Assembly (NCBI GenBank): GCA_965153455.1
Contig: OZ234499.1
Coordinates: 3,827,577-3,891,576 of the forward strand
Direction: 5' to 3'
Source: Sphagnum compactum
Lineage: Eukaryota; Bryophyta; Sphagnopsida; Sphagnales
DNA: 64,000 bases
The position numbers and the translations under genes were made by a program. Shown here piece by piece: positions 12,016 through 24,929 of the stretch (positions are counted from its first letter, which is position 1; each line of letters begins with the position of its first letter). The notes under the pieces were generated by a model. It was not told the origin of the DNA and searched no databases. It saw nothing but the letters and a program-made list of their open reading frames with translations.

Positions 12016-14324
12016 ATGAAGAGTGATAATATAGCAGCTCATGGGAATATTGTAGTGAGGAGAGGTATTTTGGTTTTCACAGTAGCGATGGCTCACCAGG
12101 TGCTGCTGATGCAGATGATGAGCATGTTCGGGTGCGCGTGCTGCAGCAGCGACGATGGTAATAGCAATATTATTGCAACGCTTCCCAATTGTAGCTATCC
12201 GTCTGTGTACGCATTTGGCGACTCAATGACCGACACTGGAAACGGAATCGCTGGATTCCCCGACGAGTTCATCTCATCGGAATCCGATCCCAACGGCATC
12301 TTGTTCCCGCAACATGCCGCCGATCGCTACTGCGATGGCCGCCTCCTCATCGACTTTCTGGGTAAGAAAGAAAAACCCACATGGGTTTAGGGTTTAGGGT
12401 AAGAAAAAAAAACCTACATGGGTTTAGGGTTTAGGGTTTACTAGGGAAATTTGTGTAATGATCTGCATGAGTGCATCCATATCTTCAACTGCAATTAAAT
12501 TGATGAACGGGCGTTGCATGTGGGTACTTGGCAGCATTTGGGGTGAGGAGGAGACCGATCTACGCCTACTTGAGGGCTTTCGCGGGAGATTTCACGTACG
12601 GTGTCAATTTCGCAACTTCCGGATCGACTGCTCGTAACGTGAGCACATGGGATGCTACTGCCAAGTTCAGCACGCCTTTCTCCCTCAACTTTCAGATCCA
12701 GTGGCTCAGGCGCTACAAAGTCCGACTCCAATTCTATTACACCCAAACAAGTACATGTTTTCTACTGCTTGCAATTCTATTCCAGCCGAACAAGAATTCA
12801 TGTCTGTACTCGCACTGCTCTAAGATCATAATAAATGAACACTGATAATAATATTTTAATGCACGAAACTTAAAATAAACATGTGATTCTGTTGCATCTT
12901 TATGCGATTGATATCACTTATACATTAAGCTGTACTTAGAAGAACGATTAAATATAAACTCATGAGATGCAGGTAGCATGCAGATATTTGAGTGCTTCTT
13001 CTTCCACATTTGTTCCTGATCTCTTAAGAGTAGTATGTTATAAAGACCAGAATATACACTTCACTTGTAGACCTGCAGGTATTCTAAGTGAGCATGAGTT
13101 TCTGCAGCACCTAGAACTGATGAGGAGAAACTTCAAGGGGGATTGTTTCTGTTTTGGTTATATTTTGCAGGGGTAAATCAGTCATTGCCATCACTGGATG
13201 CACTCAATTCGTCACTCTACGTGGTTTACTCTGGATTCCAAGACTACATGAGCGGCTTCTATGACGATTCCCTCACATCTCAACAAGCTTCTGCTATTGT
13301 CCCTTCGGTGGTCCAAGCAATTGTAGCTGCAGTGCAGGTACACTACATTTGATATCATTTAAAACCTAAGTTGGCTCCTGATGGGCAGAAGCTCTAAATT
13401 AAGATATGCTATAATTATGACTAATCTATCATTTTGTATATGGTAGGTATACCAAGTATATAATTGTGATCTTGATTGAACCATTTCTAGATTAGCATCA
13501 CATGTTGGATTTTGAGTACCTATGTTGTGAAGATATCAAATGTTCTAGTCACAGAGGATGTACACTGTATCCAAAAAGGAGTATCATGAACTTTGTTGGG
13601 TGTAAATTTGCTATTTCAAAAACTGATCAGCTTGGCTGCATTGTTGCATATTGCAGAGAATTTATGATTTTGGAGGTAGAGACATTCTGGTTGTGAATCT
13701 GCCACCTCTTGGATGCCTACCTGCTTTGCTTACCCTGCACCCTGGCAAATCATCACTTGAGTATGATGAGTATGGTTGCCTTAAAAAGTACAACCAACCA
13801 ATTGAGTGGCACAACTCATTCCTTAGGTCAAGCATTGCTGCATTGCGAACCACTTACCCTGATGCAAATCTGTATTATGGCAACCTAAATGCGGCTTTCT
13901 ATGACATTCTGAAGAATTCAACCCACTATGGTAAGCACTATGGAATGACCCCTCCCCCCCCTTGCTCTAACTTGTTGAAATGATGCCAAACTTTGCACAA
14001 TTAGTAACCAAAGTTTTGTGTGTGGTCCCCCCAACATCTTGATTAGGAATTCTGCACCCATTGAGTGCATGTTGTGGACATGGGGGAGTCTACAACTACA
14101 ACAAAGTTGTAACTTGTGGGCACATGGGGACTGTCGAAGGCATGGTGGTGGCAGCAAACTCTTCATGTACAAACCCTACAGCCTATGGGAGCTGGGATGG
14201 CATCCACCCATCTCAAGCTGTCAATCGAGTTGTGGCTACAGCCTTTTTGAATGGGAGGCATATTGAACCAGATGGTGGCTTGAATTGCTCCCCTGATTAT
14301 AGCAACTGGTATACTCCAAACTAG
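12016..14324 (+). CDS. GDSL-type esterase/lipase (SGNH hydrolase), five exons
   Basis: Predicted secreted ester hydrolase acting on lipids, cutin-like or acetylated substrates; the actual substrate is unknown. Exons are 12016-12361, 12535-12750, 13171-13337, 13657-13930 and 14047-14324. All have GT-AG borders and matching phases, giving 426 residues, near the family norm of 350-400 plus a longer N-terminus. A hydrophobic stretch at about residues 17-40 fits a signal peptide. Block I is FGDSMTDTGN with nucleophile Ser70. Block II is GVNFATSGSTA at about 138-148. Block V is WDGIHPS with Asp385 and His388. Block III reads SGFQDY, so Gln211 replaces the usual Asn of GxND. The cysteine-rich stretch ACCGHGG precedes block V, as in plant homologues. 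The start is the first ATG that keeps the signal segment. The ATG context and the transcription start are not proven. Confidence 0.9.
12362..12440 (+). repeat. Tandem 37-bp duplication with telomere-like core at the GDSL intron 1 donor
   Basis: The first bases of intron 1 are present twice. GTAAGAAA at 12,362 and again at 12,399 is each followed by an A-rich stretch, an ACATGGGTTTAGGG word and TTTAGGG units. The second copy runs into a further TTTAGGGTTTA. The coding frame requires the first donor; use of the second would add 37 bases and bring a stop codon into frame. TTTAGGG is the common plant telomere unit. Confidence 0.75.
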
Positions 14325-15195
14325 TCTAACTTTACCTTCAACCACAAACCAAGCTGGGAGAAAATTATGTGAACAACACCCCAATTGCACTAGGGTATTA
14401 ACCCTTTGAAAATAGACAGAAAAATTGTAGGGGTTCAGAACAGAGCTTGTTCCCAGGTTTGTCTAGAACTATCTAGGAATTCCTCAAAGAAAAAAATAAC
14501 TTATAATAGATGGGCTGGTTTGGAAACCTCATAATTTGGGTTTTAGGGTTTAGGGTTTTTCGTATATCATAAAACCACTGAGTGGTTGAGCTCCGGTGAG
14601 TTCATTTTAGAAATTGCAGGTTGCATATATCTCCCTCCAGCCAACTTTTGATGGGTTTCTCTTCAATGCAACTCATCACAAATTAGTGCTCCTGACTGAA
14701 TTTAAGCTAATTATATCAGTCTTTTCGGATCCAACTGCAATGAATTTGGATTTCTTCACAGCCTTAATCATCTCTATGGGGATCTTTGGTATCAATTTGC
14801 TCAAGTTGTTGACATGGGTGGGAAATTCATGTCATTGCAGGGACAATTGACATCCCCCATGGACAGGCTTCCCATCTGTCCACTAAGCGAGACCATTTTT
14901 ACATAAAAATAGGGTAAAGGATTCTTTACTCTGGTCTGCTTGTTTTAAACATAGTTGTGTCTCAATTTGTTCCCTTCAAGTTCCATATGTTTCCCCATGT
15001 TGTTTCCAATTTTTTGAACTTTGGATTGTCCCATTTTATACTGGGGGAGATTGTCCCTTTTGTAACCATGGTGGTTAGATTAATTTGCTTTTTTTAAAAC
15101 TTAAATTACCTTATTCATTAATTTTCATCTCTTCTATGGTTCTATACAATATCATTTACCCTAGCATATTACTTGCTTGTTTAGTACTGTAAATC
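14325..15195. other. 3' flank of the GDSL gene
   Basis: Probably 3' untranslated sequence followed by spacer. A telomere-like word cluster (GGGTTTTAGGGTTTAGGG) lies at about 14,538-14,556. A 78-codon frame at 14,614-14,850 has a hydrophobic run but no family signature, and I do not call it a gene. Confidence 0.4.
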
Positions 15196-15349
15196 CACTA
15201 CTACAAAATGTGGGTGCAGTTCACTAGTCCCCGTTCACTAGACCAGTGAATTCATTGCTTCTTCATTGGTTCCCGTTCACTACAACCAGTGAATTCACTC
15301 AAAATCCAATGAAATCACTTGGTGTACAGGGACACCTTTTGTTGTAGTG
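15196..15349. mobile_element. Short non-autonomous CACTA-type (CMC) transposon, MITE-like
   Basis: The left end reads CACTACTACAAAATGTGG and the right end, on the complementary strand, reads CACTACAACAAAAGGTG. They match at all but two of the first 17 positions. CACTA is the defining terminus of plant En/Spm elements. The 154-bp unit is flanked by ATC on both sides (15,193-15,195 and 15,350-15,352), the 3-bp target duplication expected for this superfamily. The interior has no coding capacity and carries short inverted words (GTTCACTA and CCAGTGAA, each twice) that could act as subterminal transposase sites. It would have been moved by a transposase encoded elsewhere. Confidence 0.8.
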
Positions 15350-15352
15350 ATC

Positions 15353-18300
15353 CCATTTGCTACAAACAAAATGGGCATACACATTAAATACTAGTTTTAC
15401 TATCTATTAACATGCCCATGCATGCCAACCATGAGGCCTTGTAGGAATTGTCCATTGGTGCTTGGATGATATGCAATGAATAGAATATAAAAATGCCACA
15501 TACAAAATCTTATTCCAACTTACTAAACATGCTTGTTACATGCGTGAATTAACATCTTGAAATAATTTGTGCAAACATGAAATTGTGTCACCATTTTTCC
15601 CATCCACTAGTTAATGAACATACAAAGTCAACTTAATATGTCAAATCATATGCTTGTTCACATGGTATATGATCCAATTACATGGTTTGCGCAAATTTGC
15701 ACATACCACAAACTTGGATGTCTCAATCTTTAACTCTTTGAATGATGAACTCAGGATGATAAACTTGTTCCAAACTCAGTGTATGCAATCAATTTACAAA
15801 ATTGAACAAATGTGAATTGTGATTCATTTAATGGATTTATTCCTTTTGCATTAAATGTATTGACTATTCAACTAATAGAAAAAATTAAAGCATTTGAGGT
15901 GAATATTTCATGAACTTTTTATTTTTCATGAACTTTTAATGGCTTTGGATGTAACCATTTTTTTGGTGCAAAATTTCACAATGGTGTGAAATTTTGTAAA
16001 TTTTGTGTCGCAAATTCAATGAATTTTTTAACAAAATTGCCAAATATCTAATAAATTTCTAGCAGGTAGTAGAAAAATATAAAGATGTTTTATGTTTTCC
16101 TCTCATATTTTTAATAACCAAATTTGATTAAATTTGCTTATGGATGATCACCACTTCAACAACATCACAAAATTGAAAAAATAGTAAAATTGCTTTGATG
16201 TGGTATTACATATTAATTTGACCCATTAGATTGAATAAAAGGTGGAATTCAAAAAGTTAAATGTGACAATTATAAATGACAAATCCCAAATCCCCACAAT
16301 TGCGACGAATCCATGTATTTTTATATTTCAACTTGTACACGTCGTGCTTACAATTTGTTATTACTTTCAAATAACATTGTGTCCACTAGATATCTATTTT
16401 GGTGAATGCCATCCTAATGGTATATTGTCATACTTATGTGCATCGTGTGGCAAATTTATTTATGTATATATGTATACATATATAGTAGCCCTTTTGATTT
16501 GGGACCCATTTGTTTAATCTAGCTCATTATCCATAAAGCTCATTTAGTAATGCATTCAATGGGAATAGATATTGATTACAAAATTACCATGAGTACCATG
16601 ATAGTACTTAATGTAATGGGATAAGGGAAATTAGCCTTTAGTAACAAAATTAAAACTCAACAAATAAAAAATCAAGTGATTTTGGAAAGTTTCAATGGTT
16701 AGAAGTGAGAAAAAATTGTTAGATTCTTATATTTGATTTTCTATTCTAACCATAAAATTAGAAAGTTGGTTCTTACATCATATCTAGTTTATAGCAAGAT
16801 TTGGTTAAATCTAGGATGATCCACATTTTTCCTACATCTTCTTATGGATGATAACCACTTAGGCAATATATAAACAAATTATATTGAATTTTTTTGAATG
16901 AAAGATTCAATAGGACCTCAAGACATCAATATCAATTTCATATGAAAAATGTATTTGGCAAATTATGCAAGCTTTGGAACGTTTTAAAATGAAGATTCCA
17001 CAATGATTTATCATAATTTTACTTTCATAAAAATTGGACACAAACTCCAAATTCTCATCAAAATATAGCCTAAAAACATTTAATCTAACATACACAAGGA
17101 AATTTGAAATTAATTTTTCAAAAAACCAAAGACAAAAAATGTGAATTACCTTGGAATTTTCATTACCTTTCAAAGCTTTTATGGGGATGGTTGGTTATTA
17201 ATTGAGGTTGCATATGAACATATAATTCTTTGGGTCCTTGCCCCTTCTACTAATTTAAATATAACATGTTTGATGAAATTGAGAATTGTTTACTCATATT
17301 TTTACATTATATTGACTTACAAACTCCTAACATTTCTTATCTTCAAACACCCACCTACGCATTATTAACTCCTATGTTAAACATTAGTAGTTGGAACAAA
17401 AAAAATTACTTTACTTAATTGTATTATAACTAATACTAAAATTACATAGCTCTTCAAACCTTTCTTCATTTTGGGTCTAAATTTTTTTAATTAAAAAATC
17501 CATTAATCCTTACATTGCTCACACAAGGGGTGAATAAAATCAATTTCGTTTTTTGTTAATGTAATATTTCATCAAGGATCATTTCAGCACACCCTGAGGT
17601 TTGTCAAATGGTATTGAGGGTGAAAACCCAATTCACATTTCCCAATTTTGCAGCATAATGCAAATCTAAAATGCATTCTTTAGCTTTCATAATAAAAAAG
17701 GCATGGGAGTTCCAACATGGGATTATGACAAATTCACAAGCATGAGTTCAAAATGAAATTCATTTGTGGGTGTAATCATGGTAACACATATCACAACAAA
17801 TGTAATTAGTGAAAATGTAATTTAATTTTGTGTTAAAATTGTAAGTTTTACTTATATGATAACATTCATAATATATCATGGGAACTTGTGAATAAATTTG
17901 AAATTAATCAAATGAATAAAAAATATGAAAAAACATTAATAAAACACCAGTGTTTTTAAACTGTAAAAGGACATGTTTAATAACTTTAATTCTTTTCTAA
18001 ATGACATTTTGACAAATTTTTAATGCAAGGCTTATCAAATTATTATTAAAAAAATTATCATGATTTTCAAAGATTTTTTTCTGAAACTTTTTGTGGAATA
18101 TTTCAAGAATAAATCAGTCCAAAAAGCAATCCCAAAAGGGTAGGCGTGGCTCATGTTATTGCATTTGCACGCTTGCACTTGAATCGAAGAAAAATGTGGT
18201 TAGTACAAATTGGAATAAAAATGGTGTAAAGTTGAACCATGTGGAACCAAACTCTCAAGACAAATCACAATTCAAACTTAAGAAGAAGGACTTTACCACT

Positions 18301-21300
18301 TTCCTCCCTATGATATAATTTGTGATTGATGTAAGGATTGCTTCAAAATGACAAAAAAAAAAATTAGGAATCCAAATTGGGAATCTTGGAAATTTTCTAA
18401 TTTGCCAAATTAAAAATCCTTCACTTTTGTGTGTTCATAATTTCTACATACAAGTTTGTAAGCTTTGAAAAGACTTTTCCAACGCCATATTGCATATTTA
18501 ATTCAAACGTCATTTAATCTTATTTCTTAGATTTCACCAACAAGAAATTAAACTACCAATTTGATTGTTTAATTATCGACCATTGACCAAAACATGAGCT
18601 TCAAATTTCAAAATGGTGAATGTGAACCCACTTGTAGGAGTGTGTTTGATTCCTATACACTTTTCCAACCCTTTCCCCCTTTCATGCCTTAGGCCCTAAC
18701 TTTGGTTACAAGCTCAAGGCTAAAGTTGTGACACATTCAAATTTAAAACATTTCGACCCTACGACAATAAACTACATTTTTACATTAAAATAAGTTTGTG
18801 CTTAATTTGTTTAGTGTCCCCACCCATAAACATAAAAAATTCACTTCAAACAATGAAAGACCATTTATATCTTTACATTTTGACCAATATTACCATTGAT
18901 CAAATTCACAACGAGAAAATTTGTTTAAAGATGTTAAAATGACCATGACATTTTGGGTTGTTTTTATTGGAAAGCAACAAGATTTGCGCTATCTTATTGT
19001 AAGATTTAATAAAAATGCATGTTTTGTTACGGGGTGGAGATGTTATTAAGGTGAAAAATCTAGACAATGTAAATGCATTTTATGAAAACAAGGCTTCGGA
19101 GGTTTTTATTATTGTTCAAAACCTAATATCATAAGTTTTATTTTGCATTATTTCACAACTATGATGGATGTTGGATGCTTGCAAACTTTCATGTTAGCAA
19201 CCTCCAAAATGCGAGACTAACACAACTTTCATGAAATTCATCAAATGCACCCGAATTTAACAAATGTGTACCTTCATGTGTACTTCATTTTTTGGATTGA
19301 AGGACATGAGGAAACCTAACTAATTTAAGAACCAAACATGATATCAAGTTAGAATGTCATTGAAAATCCTATTTGACATTTAAAATGAACATCATTAAAT
19401 CAGACAAACTATCTTAACATTTTAAATGAACATCATCAAATTTTCAATCACAATCTTAACATTTTCAATAAATTTAGTTATCATTTTGAAAATTTGGACT
19501 TTTTTTCCTTGAACAATGTGGATTGACTCCTACTTCCTATGGTAATTGGGTGGCATGAATGAAGATGTCAATCATTTTTTATTCATTTTCATTAAAAAAG
19601 AATTGTCTTTTGCAACTAGTTTTTTACTTACATAACTAACAAGTAATTGCATAAGCCAAAAACTAGTTGTGTAAGGGAAAAAAACTAGTTATACAAAAAA
19701 CAAGATTTCTTATAGTATTTAATACATAACATCCATTAATTACACTTAAAATTCTTGTTTACATTTGCATTTGTGTTATTTGATTCTTATTTTTCACATT
19801 TAAGTGAATCATTAGAACAAAATTTAGAATGCAATGGATTGGACATGAAAATGTATGGAGGATTTTTGTTGTTGGTAATGGGTGAAACCTTTAAACATTG
19901 ATGTTTGATGAAATGTGTTTTCACAAATAATCATGTCAAAATTTGAAATTTACACCCACAATATCCCATGTTCCACCAAACTTCAAGACCATATTATTGG
20001 CAAGAGTAACATGTACAATTGTGATAATGAAAAAAAATCAATGAAGGACATGAACTAGTGGCCAAGGTTGATAACCCTTAAGTTTCCAAGACTTTTAACA
20101 TTGTGTAGCTTGAAAATTTGGCACTTTGAGTAGTAAATTTATTGTTGTGTGCTCTTATGTCGATGCCTACAACCTTCATTACCAACACACATAAACCAAA
20201 CAACATAATGTGATTTTAACATAATTCCTACCATCCAAACCAAAATAAGTTCGTTTGTAACTACATAGGGTTCCAAACCCAAAACACAAGATGGAAATCA
20301 AACAAAATCATGTGCAAATGAAAACTACATAACATAGGAAAACTACAAAGCCAATGAAACACATTGTGCTTTGGAATTTCAAATCATCACAAGTGATTTG
20401 AAATCACAAAATTTGGGATTATGTCACAAACATGAAATATTTGGAACCATGTTCACATTAGGTTGAAAGCATGGTAAATTAAATCAAAAAGTATGTTCAC
20501 TTAAAATTCCATTTTAAAATATGATAGTTTTTTATAAAAACACAAAAAAGTAGATTGAAAAAATTTTATCTTTCATTTTGAAAAAATCTATACCTACATT
20601 GAGTTTATGGTAAGTTGAGTATAAAATTTGAAGAACTTTGGTATAATAAAAGTAGGTAACAAATAGGTTTGAAATTGATTGGTAAATTTGTTTTTCAAAC
20701 CTACTTTTATTCTACAAGCTAAATCTATTTTTATTAGAATGTGAAAAATGTGAAAAGCCACAAGTACATTTTAGGGCCCCATTAATTCAAAATTTAAAAA
20801 TGTAATATGTCATCTACTTATAACTTACGTAAGGGCTATAAAGTACACCGTGACCTTTACTTGAATTCCCTTGAATCTAAACTTATTTTAAACATGTACT
20901 CTTTATTCAAAGTTTTAACAAAGCTGAAAAAAATATTCATATTTTTAAGTTCAATATATCAAAACATATTTCCTAGCTATTTTTCATTTATATTGCAAGG
21001 AACATTTGCGGTCTAATTTACCATGCTTTCACCCACTAAAATTAGTTCCAACGTAACTTACCCTAATTTACCTATGGTAATTGGGATATGAACATATAGC
21101 TCAAATAAAATTCCTTACAAATTTATCAAACAATTAATAATTTAAATAATAATTTAACTATTGTAAAATCTATTAAGGTCATCCCAAATTTAACATGAGA
21201 CAAATTAATTCATAAACAAAAGTCAAATGGAAAAAAAAAGTTCTTTTCATATATGTGGTATTTTTTTAGTTCACAATGAATGTTTTTTTAAACTTTTGTG

Positions 21301-23639
21301 TTTTATGGACAAAACTTACACGTTTAATGAGTGACATACATTAGGTAAATTTGAAAAACTTGTTAATATAAATGGAATTCGGTAGTTTGTATTAAAATCA
21401 ATCACCATCCAAGGTTTCATGTAAAAATACAAGTTATAACCCCATTTTTGAAATATATTTCTCTTTTTTTTTGTATTCTTTGACATATATAATTTTATGA
21501 TAAATATACACATAGATTTTAATATTTTCATAATTTATTTTATCTCCCCCAAAAAATGGTTAGCCCATGTTCCACTTGCTAATCAAATATACTTGAAATT
21601 CATAAGAATAATTCCATTTGTGAAAATGCACTATAAAATATTGATATATTACAAAACAAGGTTCTTGACTACAATTTTTGGGGACCCTAATATACTTTTA
21701 CTTGATACAAGCTTTCAATGTTTAACATTTTGACTTTTTGAAAGTACTCAATTTCTTTTCAACAACATATTTATGAATTTTTGAAATATATATACACCTT
21801 TACATAATAGTATAATGCAACAACTGAACCATTTTTATATGGACATGTAAATTGCGATTTTAAAAATATTCTTCTTGAATGACCAACCATATTTTGTTAG
21901 ATCACTTTGATTAATCTATGCACTTTTTATAAAAACTCAATTAAGTGAACTTTTATGACTATTTTAACATGAATGGACATTGCATTCTTATGTCTAGTTT
22001 CAAAATTTTGAAATATTCAACCTAGCATTTGCCAAACCTTCTCTAAAAAATATAGATATATTTTTACAAAATCTACCAATTATCAATGAGAAATATGCTA
22101 GTGCTCATGTATGATTTGGCCCATCCTAATTATAAAAGATATGTTTTCAATGGCACAACTTCCTTAAAATAAAAATAAGCTATGAAATAACAATGAAACC
22201 TCATATGGTCCATTGACATAGTTTCTGCAATTAATTTGAACTTAGTAGTCTCTTCCAACTAATGTATCCCAAATTAACCTTAACAAACAACTCAAATTTT
22301 TTTTAACATAAACACATTTTCAACTTGGCCTTTCATCTAAACTTTATCATGCACCATTATGTCATGTAGGAATTATTGGATCCATTTACCTTGACTTTGA
22401 ATTGTAGTTGATTTGTTCATATTTGCTCATTTGAGAACACATCACCCATCGATTTATTTTTCAATCCTTGCATCATTAATTGATTCCAAACTTTACCAAA
22501 AAGCAAACTATTGTTGCACAATACCATAACTTTCACTCTTACACATGTAACACAAACTTGAAATGGAAGTGAATACTTAGATCAAGCCATATTGCACCCC
22601 AACAATAGAAAATCCACGCCTAGTAATGTCATTCTCTAAACAAATTTAGTCGTATATTGTAAAAGGACAAAACAATTTCCAACAAATTCAAGTTTATGGA
22701 AAGACTCCTCCTTTGACATCATATAAAACCTTGTGAATACACCAAATTAGATCATGCTACCATAAAAATCATTCTTAAAACAAATAAAAATATCATCCCA
22801 CATTAAACTCTTAATACCATCACAAAGATGGAGAACGGGGATGGGACTTATAGGCATTATGAGATACATTGTACTTTTAATTAGTTGGTGGATTATTCAT
22901 CATATTGACTAATTGCATGACCAAAACATTTTCATCCCATCTATTTTTATTTTGAATCGAGTAAAAAAAAGCCAAATAGGAGATCATGGCATGAAATTTA
23001 GTATTGTAATAGTGCAACAATTGGTGGCACATTGTCTTATCAATCATTTGTAAATAACAATCAAACCCTAAACCCCAACACCAAAGACTAACATTGTGCA
23101 TGATAGTATGCATGGAAAAACCAAAACATTTATTTGAAAGGAATAATAAAAAATTGGGTTTTATTTGAAATAAAGTGTTTATTTTTACTAATTAAATTAT
23201 TATCTCTCCACCAAATTGGCTCCAGTGAATTTTTATTTTTATTTTTGGAACAAATTGTCAGTTTTAGAAAAGAAATTGAATGTCTTTGGGGGTTTACTAT
23301 ACATTTGTTTAAATTTTCTAATTTATAGAGAAAAAAATCTAAATTATTCATATCAAAAAATTGGAAAAAATTATTGATTGGCTCTATTAATGGTGGATTG
23401 AGAATAAAGTCACATAATTTATTTATTTTAAAGCAGAGTTTTTTTTTTGGGGGGAGAGAAATGCGTGCTCAGCATATTCCATAATTAATTTAACATTAAG
23501 CACATTAAGTTAAAAAATAGTCTTGGGATGGGGGGGGGGGGGCAATCGTGCGAAAATACACAAAACCTACCCACCTTCCTTTGAGAACAAGCGACACCTT
23601 TAGTAAAGGTGGAGACATCACTTTGCACTTCAACAAAAG
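15353..23639. other. Long AT-rich intergenic DNA
   Basis: More than 8 kb without a supportable gene. Frames are short and AT-driven. A small direct duplication around CATTTTAAATGAACATCAT occurs at 19,378-19,440. A 13-G run sits at 23,530-23,542, just before the minisatellite. No RNA genes or intact element ends were recognised. Confidence 0.55.
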
Positions 23640-24325
23640 ATACAATAACAAACATTGCAAAAAAAACGTGGGTATGTGTCGACTACTAAGACAAAGATAA
23701 GAGCAAAATCATGTTTCTTAAACAAAGATTAGGAGCAAAACATAAGATAACAAACATTGCAAAAACGTGAGTGCGTGTTGACTACTAAGACAAAAATAAG
23801 AGCAAAATCATGTTTCTTAAACAAAGATTATGAGCAAAACATAAGATAACAAACATTGCAAAACGTGGGTGTGTTGACTACTAAGACAAAGATATGAGCA
23901 AAATCATGTTTCTTAAACAAAGATTACTAGCAAAACATAAGATAACAAACATTGCAAAAACGCGAGAGTGTGTCGACTACTAAGACAAAGATAAGAACAA
24001 AATCATGTTTCTTAAACAAAGATTAGGAGCAAAACATAAGATAACAAACATTGCAAAAACGTGAGTGTGTGTCGACTACTAAGACAAAGATAAGAGCAAA
24101 ATCATGTTTCTTAAACAAAGATTAGGAGCAAAACATAGGATAACAAACATTGCAAAAACATGGGTGTGTCAACTACTAAGACAAAGATAAGAGCAAAATC
24201 ATGTTTCTTAAACAAAGAATAGGAGCAAAAAATAAGATAACAAACATTGCAAAAACATGGATGTGTCAACTACTAAGACAAAGATAGGAGCAAAATCATG
24301 TTTCTTAAACAAAGATTAGGAGCCC
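23640..24325 (+). repeat. Minisatellite, about 7 copies of a 95-102 bp unit
   Basis: The words AACATTGCAAAA, GTCGACTACTAAGACAAAG and ATCATGTTTCTTAAACAAAG recur in fixed order. AACATTGC begins at about 23,651, 23,753, 23,852, 23,947, 24,047, 24,146 and 24,243. Copies differ by small substitutions and indels and the array ends abruptly at a C-run near 24,323. No frame stays open through it. It lies about 600 bp before the CpG-rich start region of the myotubularin gene. Confidence 0.9.
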
Positions 24326-24929
24326 CCCCCAAAAAATAAGCCTTTGGATTGACAAAGACACAAGTCTAATAACTTGAAAAAAGTTACAACTTTGACAAAA
24401 CATTACCTAACAGCAACCTTTCAAAACAAAACAAAAAAAAATGTGTTCGAAGTTCAAACCCCACCCTACCCCACCCAACTCCCACACTTTGCTTCCAAGA
24501 GCTAAGAATGAAACCCTAATTTTTCCTCCTCTTTTTTGGGTGGATTGATGGGAAAGGTAAAGAAGCTTTAAAAAAAAAGAGGAAATTCAAAACAATATAA
24601 ATAAATAAAGACATTAAATAAAAACAGAGAAAATTAGTACGAAAAGTTAAAAAACAAACCAACATTTCAAAAAAATTTAACTACTGAACATAATAATAAA
24701 AAGGAGGAATTTAAATTACAATTTTTTTTTAAATCATAATAAAATGAAATAACAATTAAAGAGGAATTTATTAAAAAATAACAATAACAAAGTAAAAGCG
24801 CTTTATGTAGCATACTGGGAATGTAAATAACAAGAAAGAGGAAATTTAAAAGCAAAATTTACAAAATGAAAATAAACCCCCCAAAAAAGAGAAAACGTTG
24901 GATAAGAACAAATGGGCAAATTGCATTCA
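24326..24929. other. Spacer between minisatellite and myotubularin promoter
   Basis: A/T-rich with long A runs. A telobox-like AAACCCTAATTTTT lies at about 24,511. No gene seen. Confidence 0.4.
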
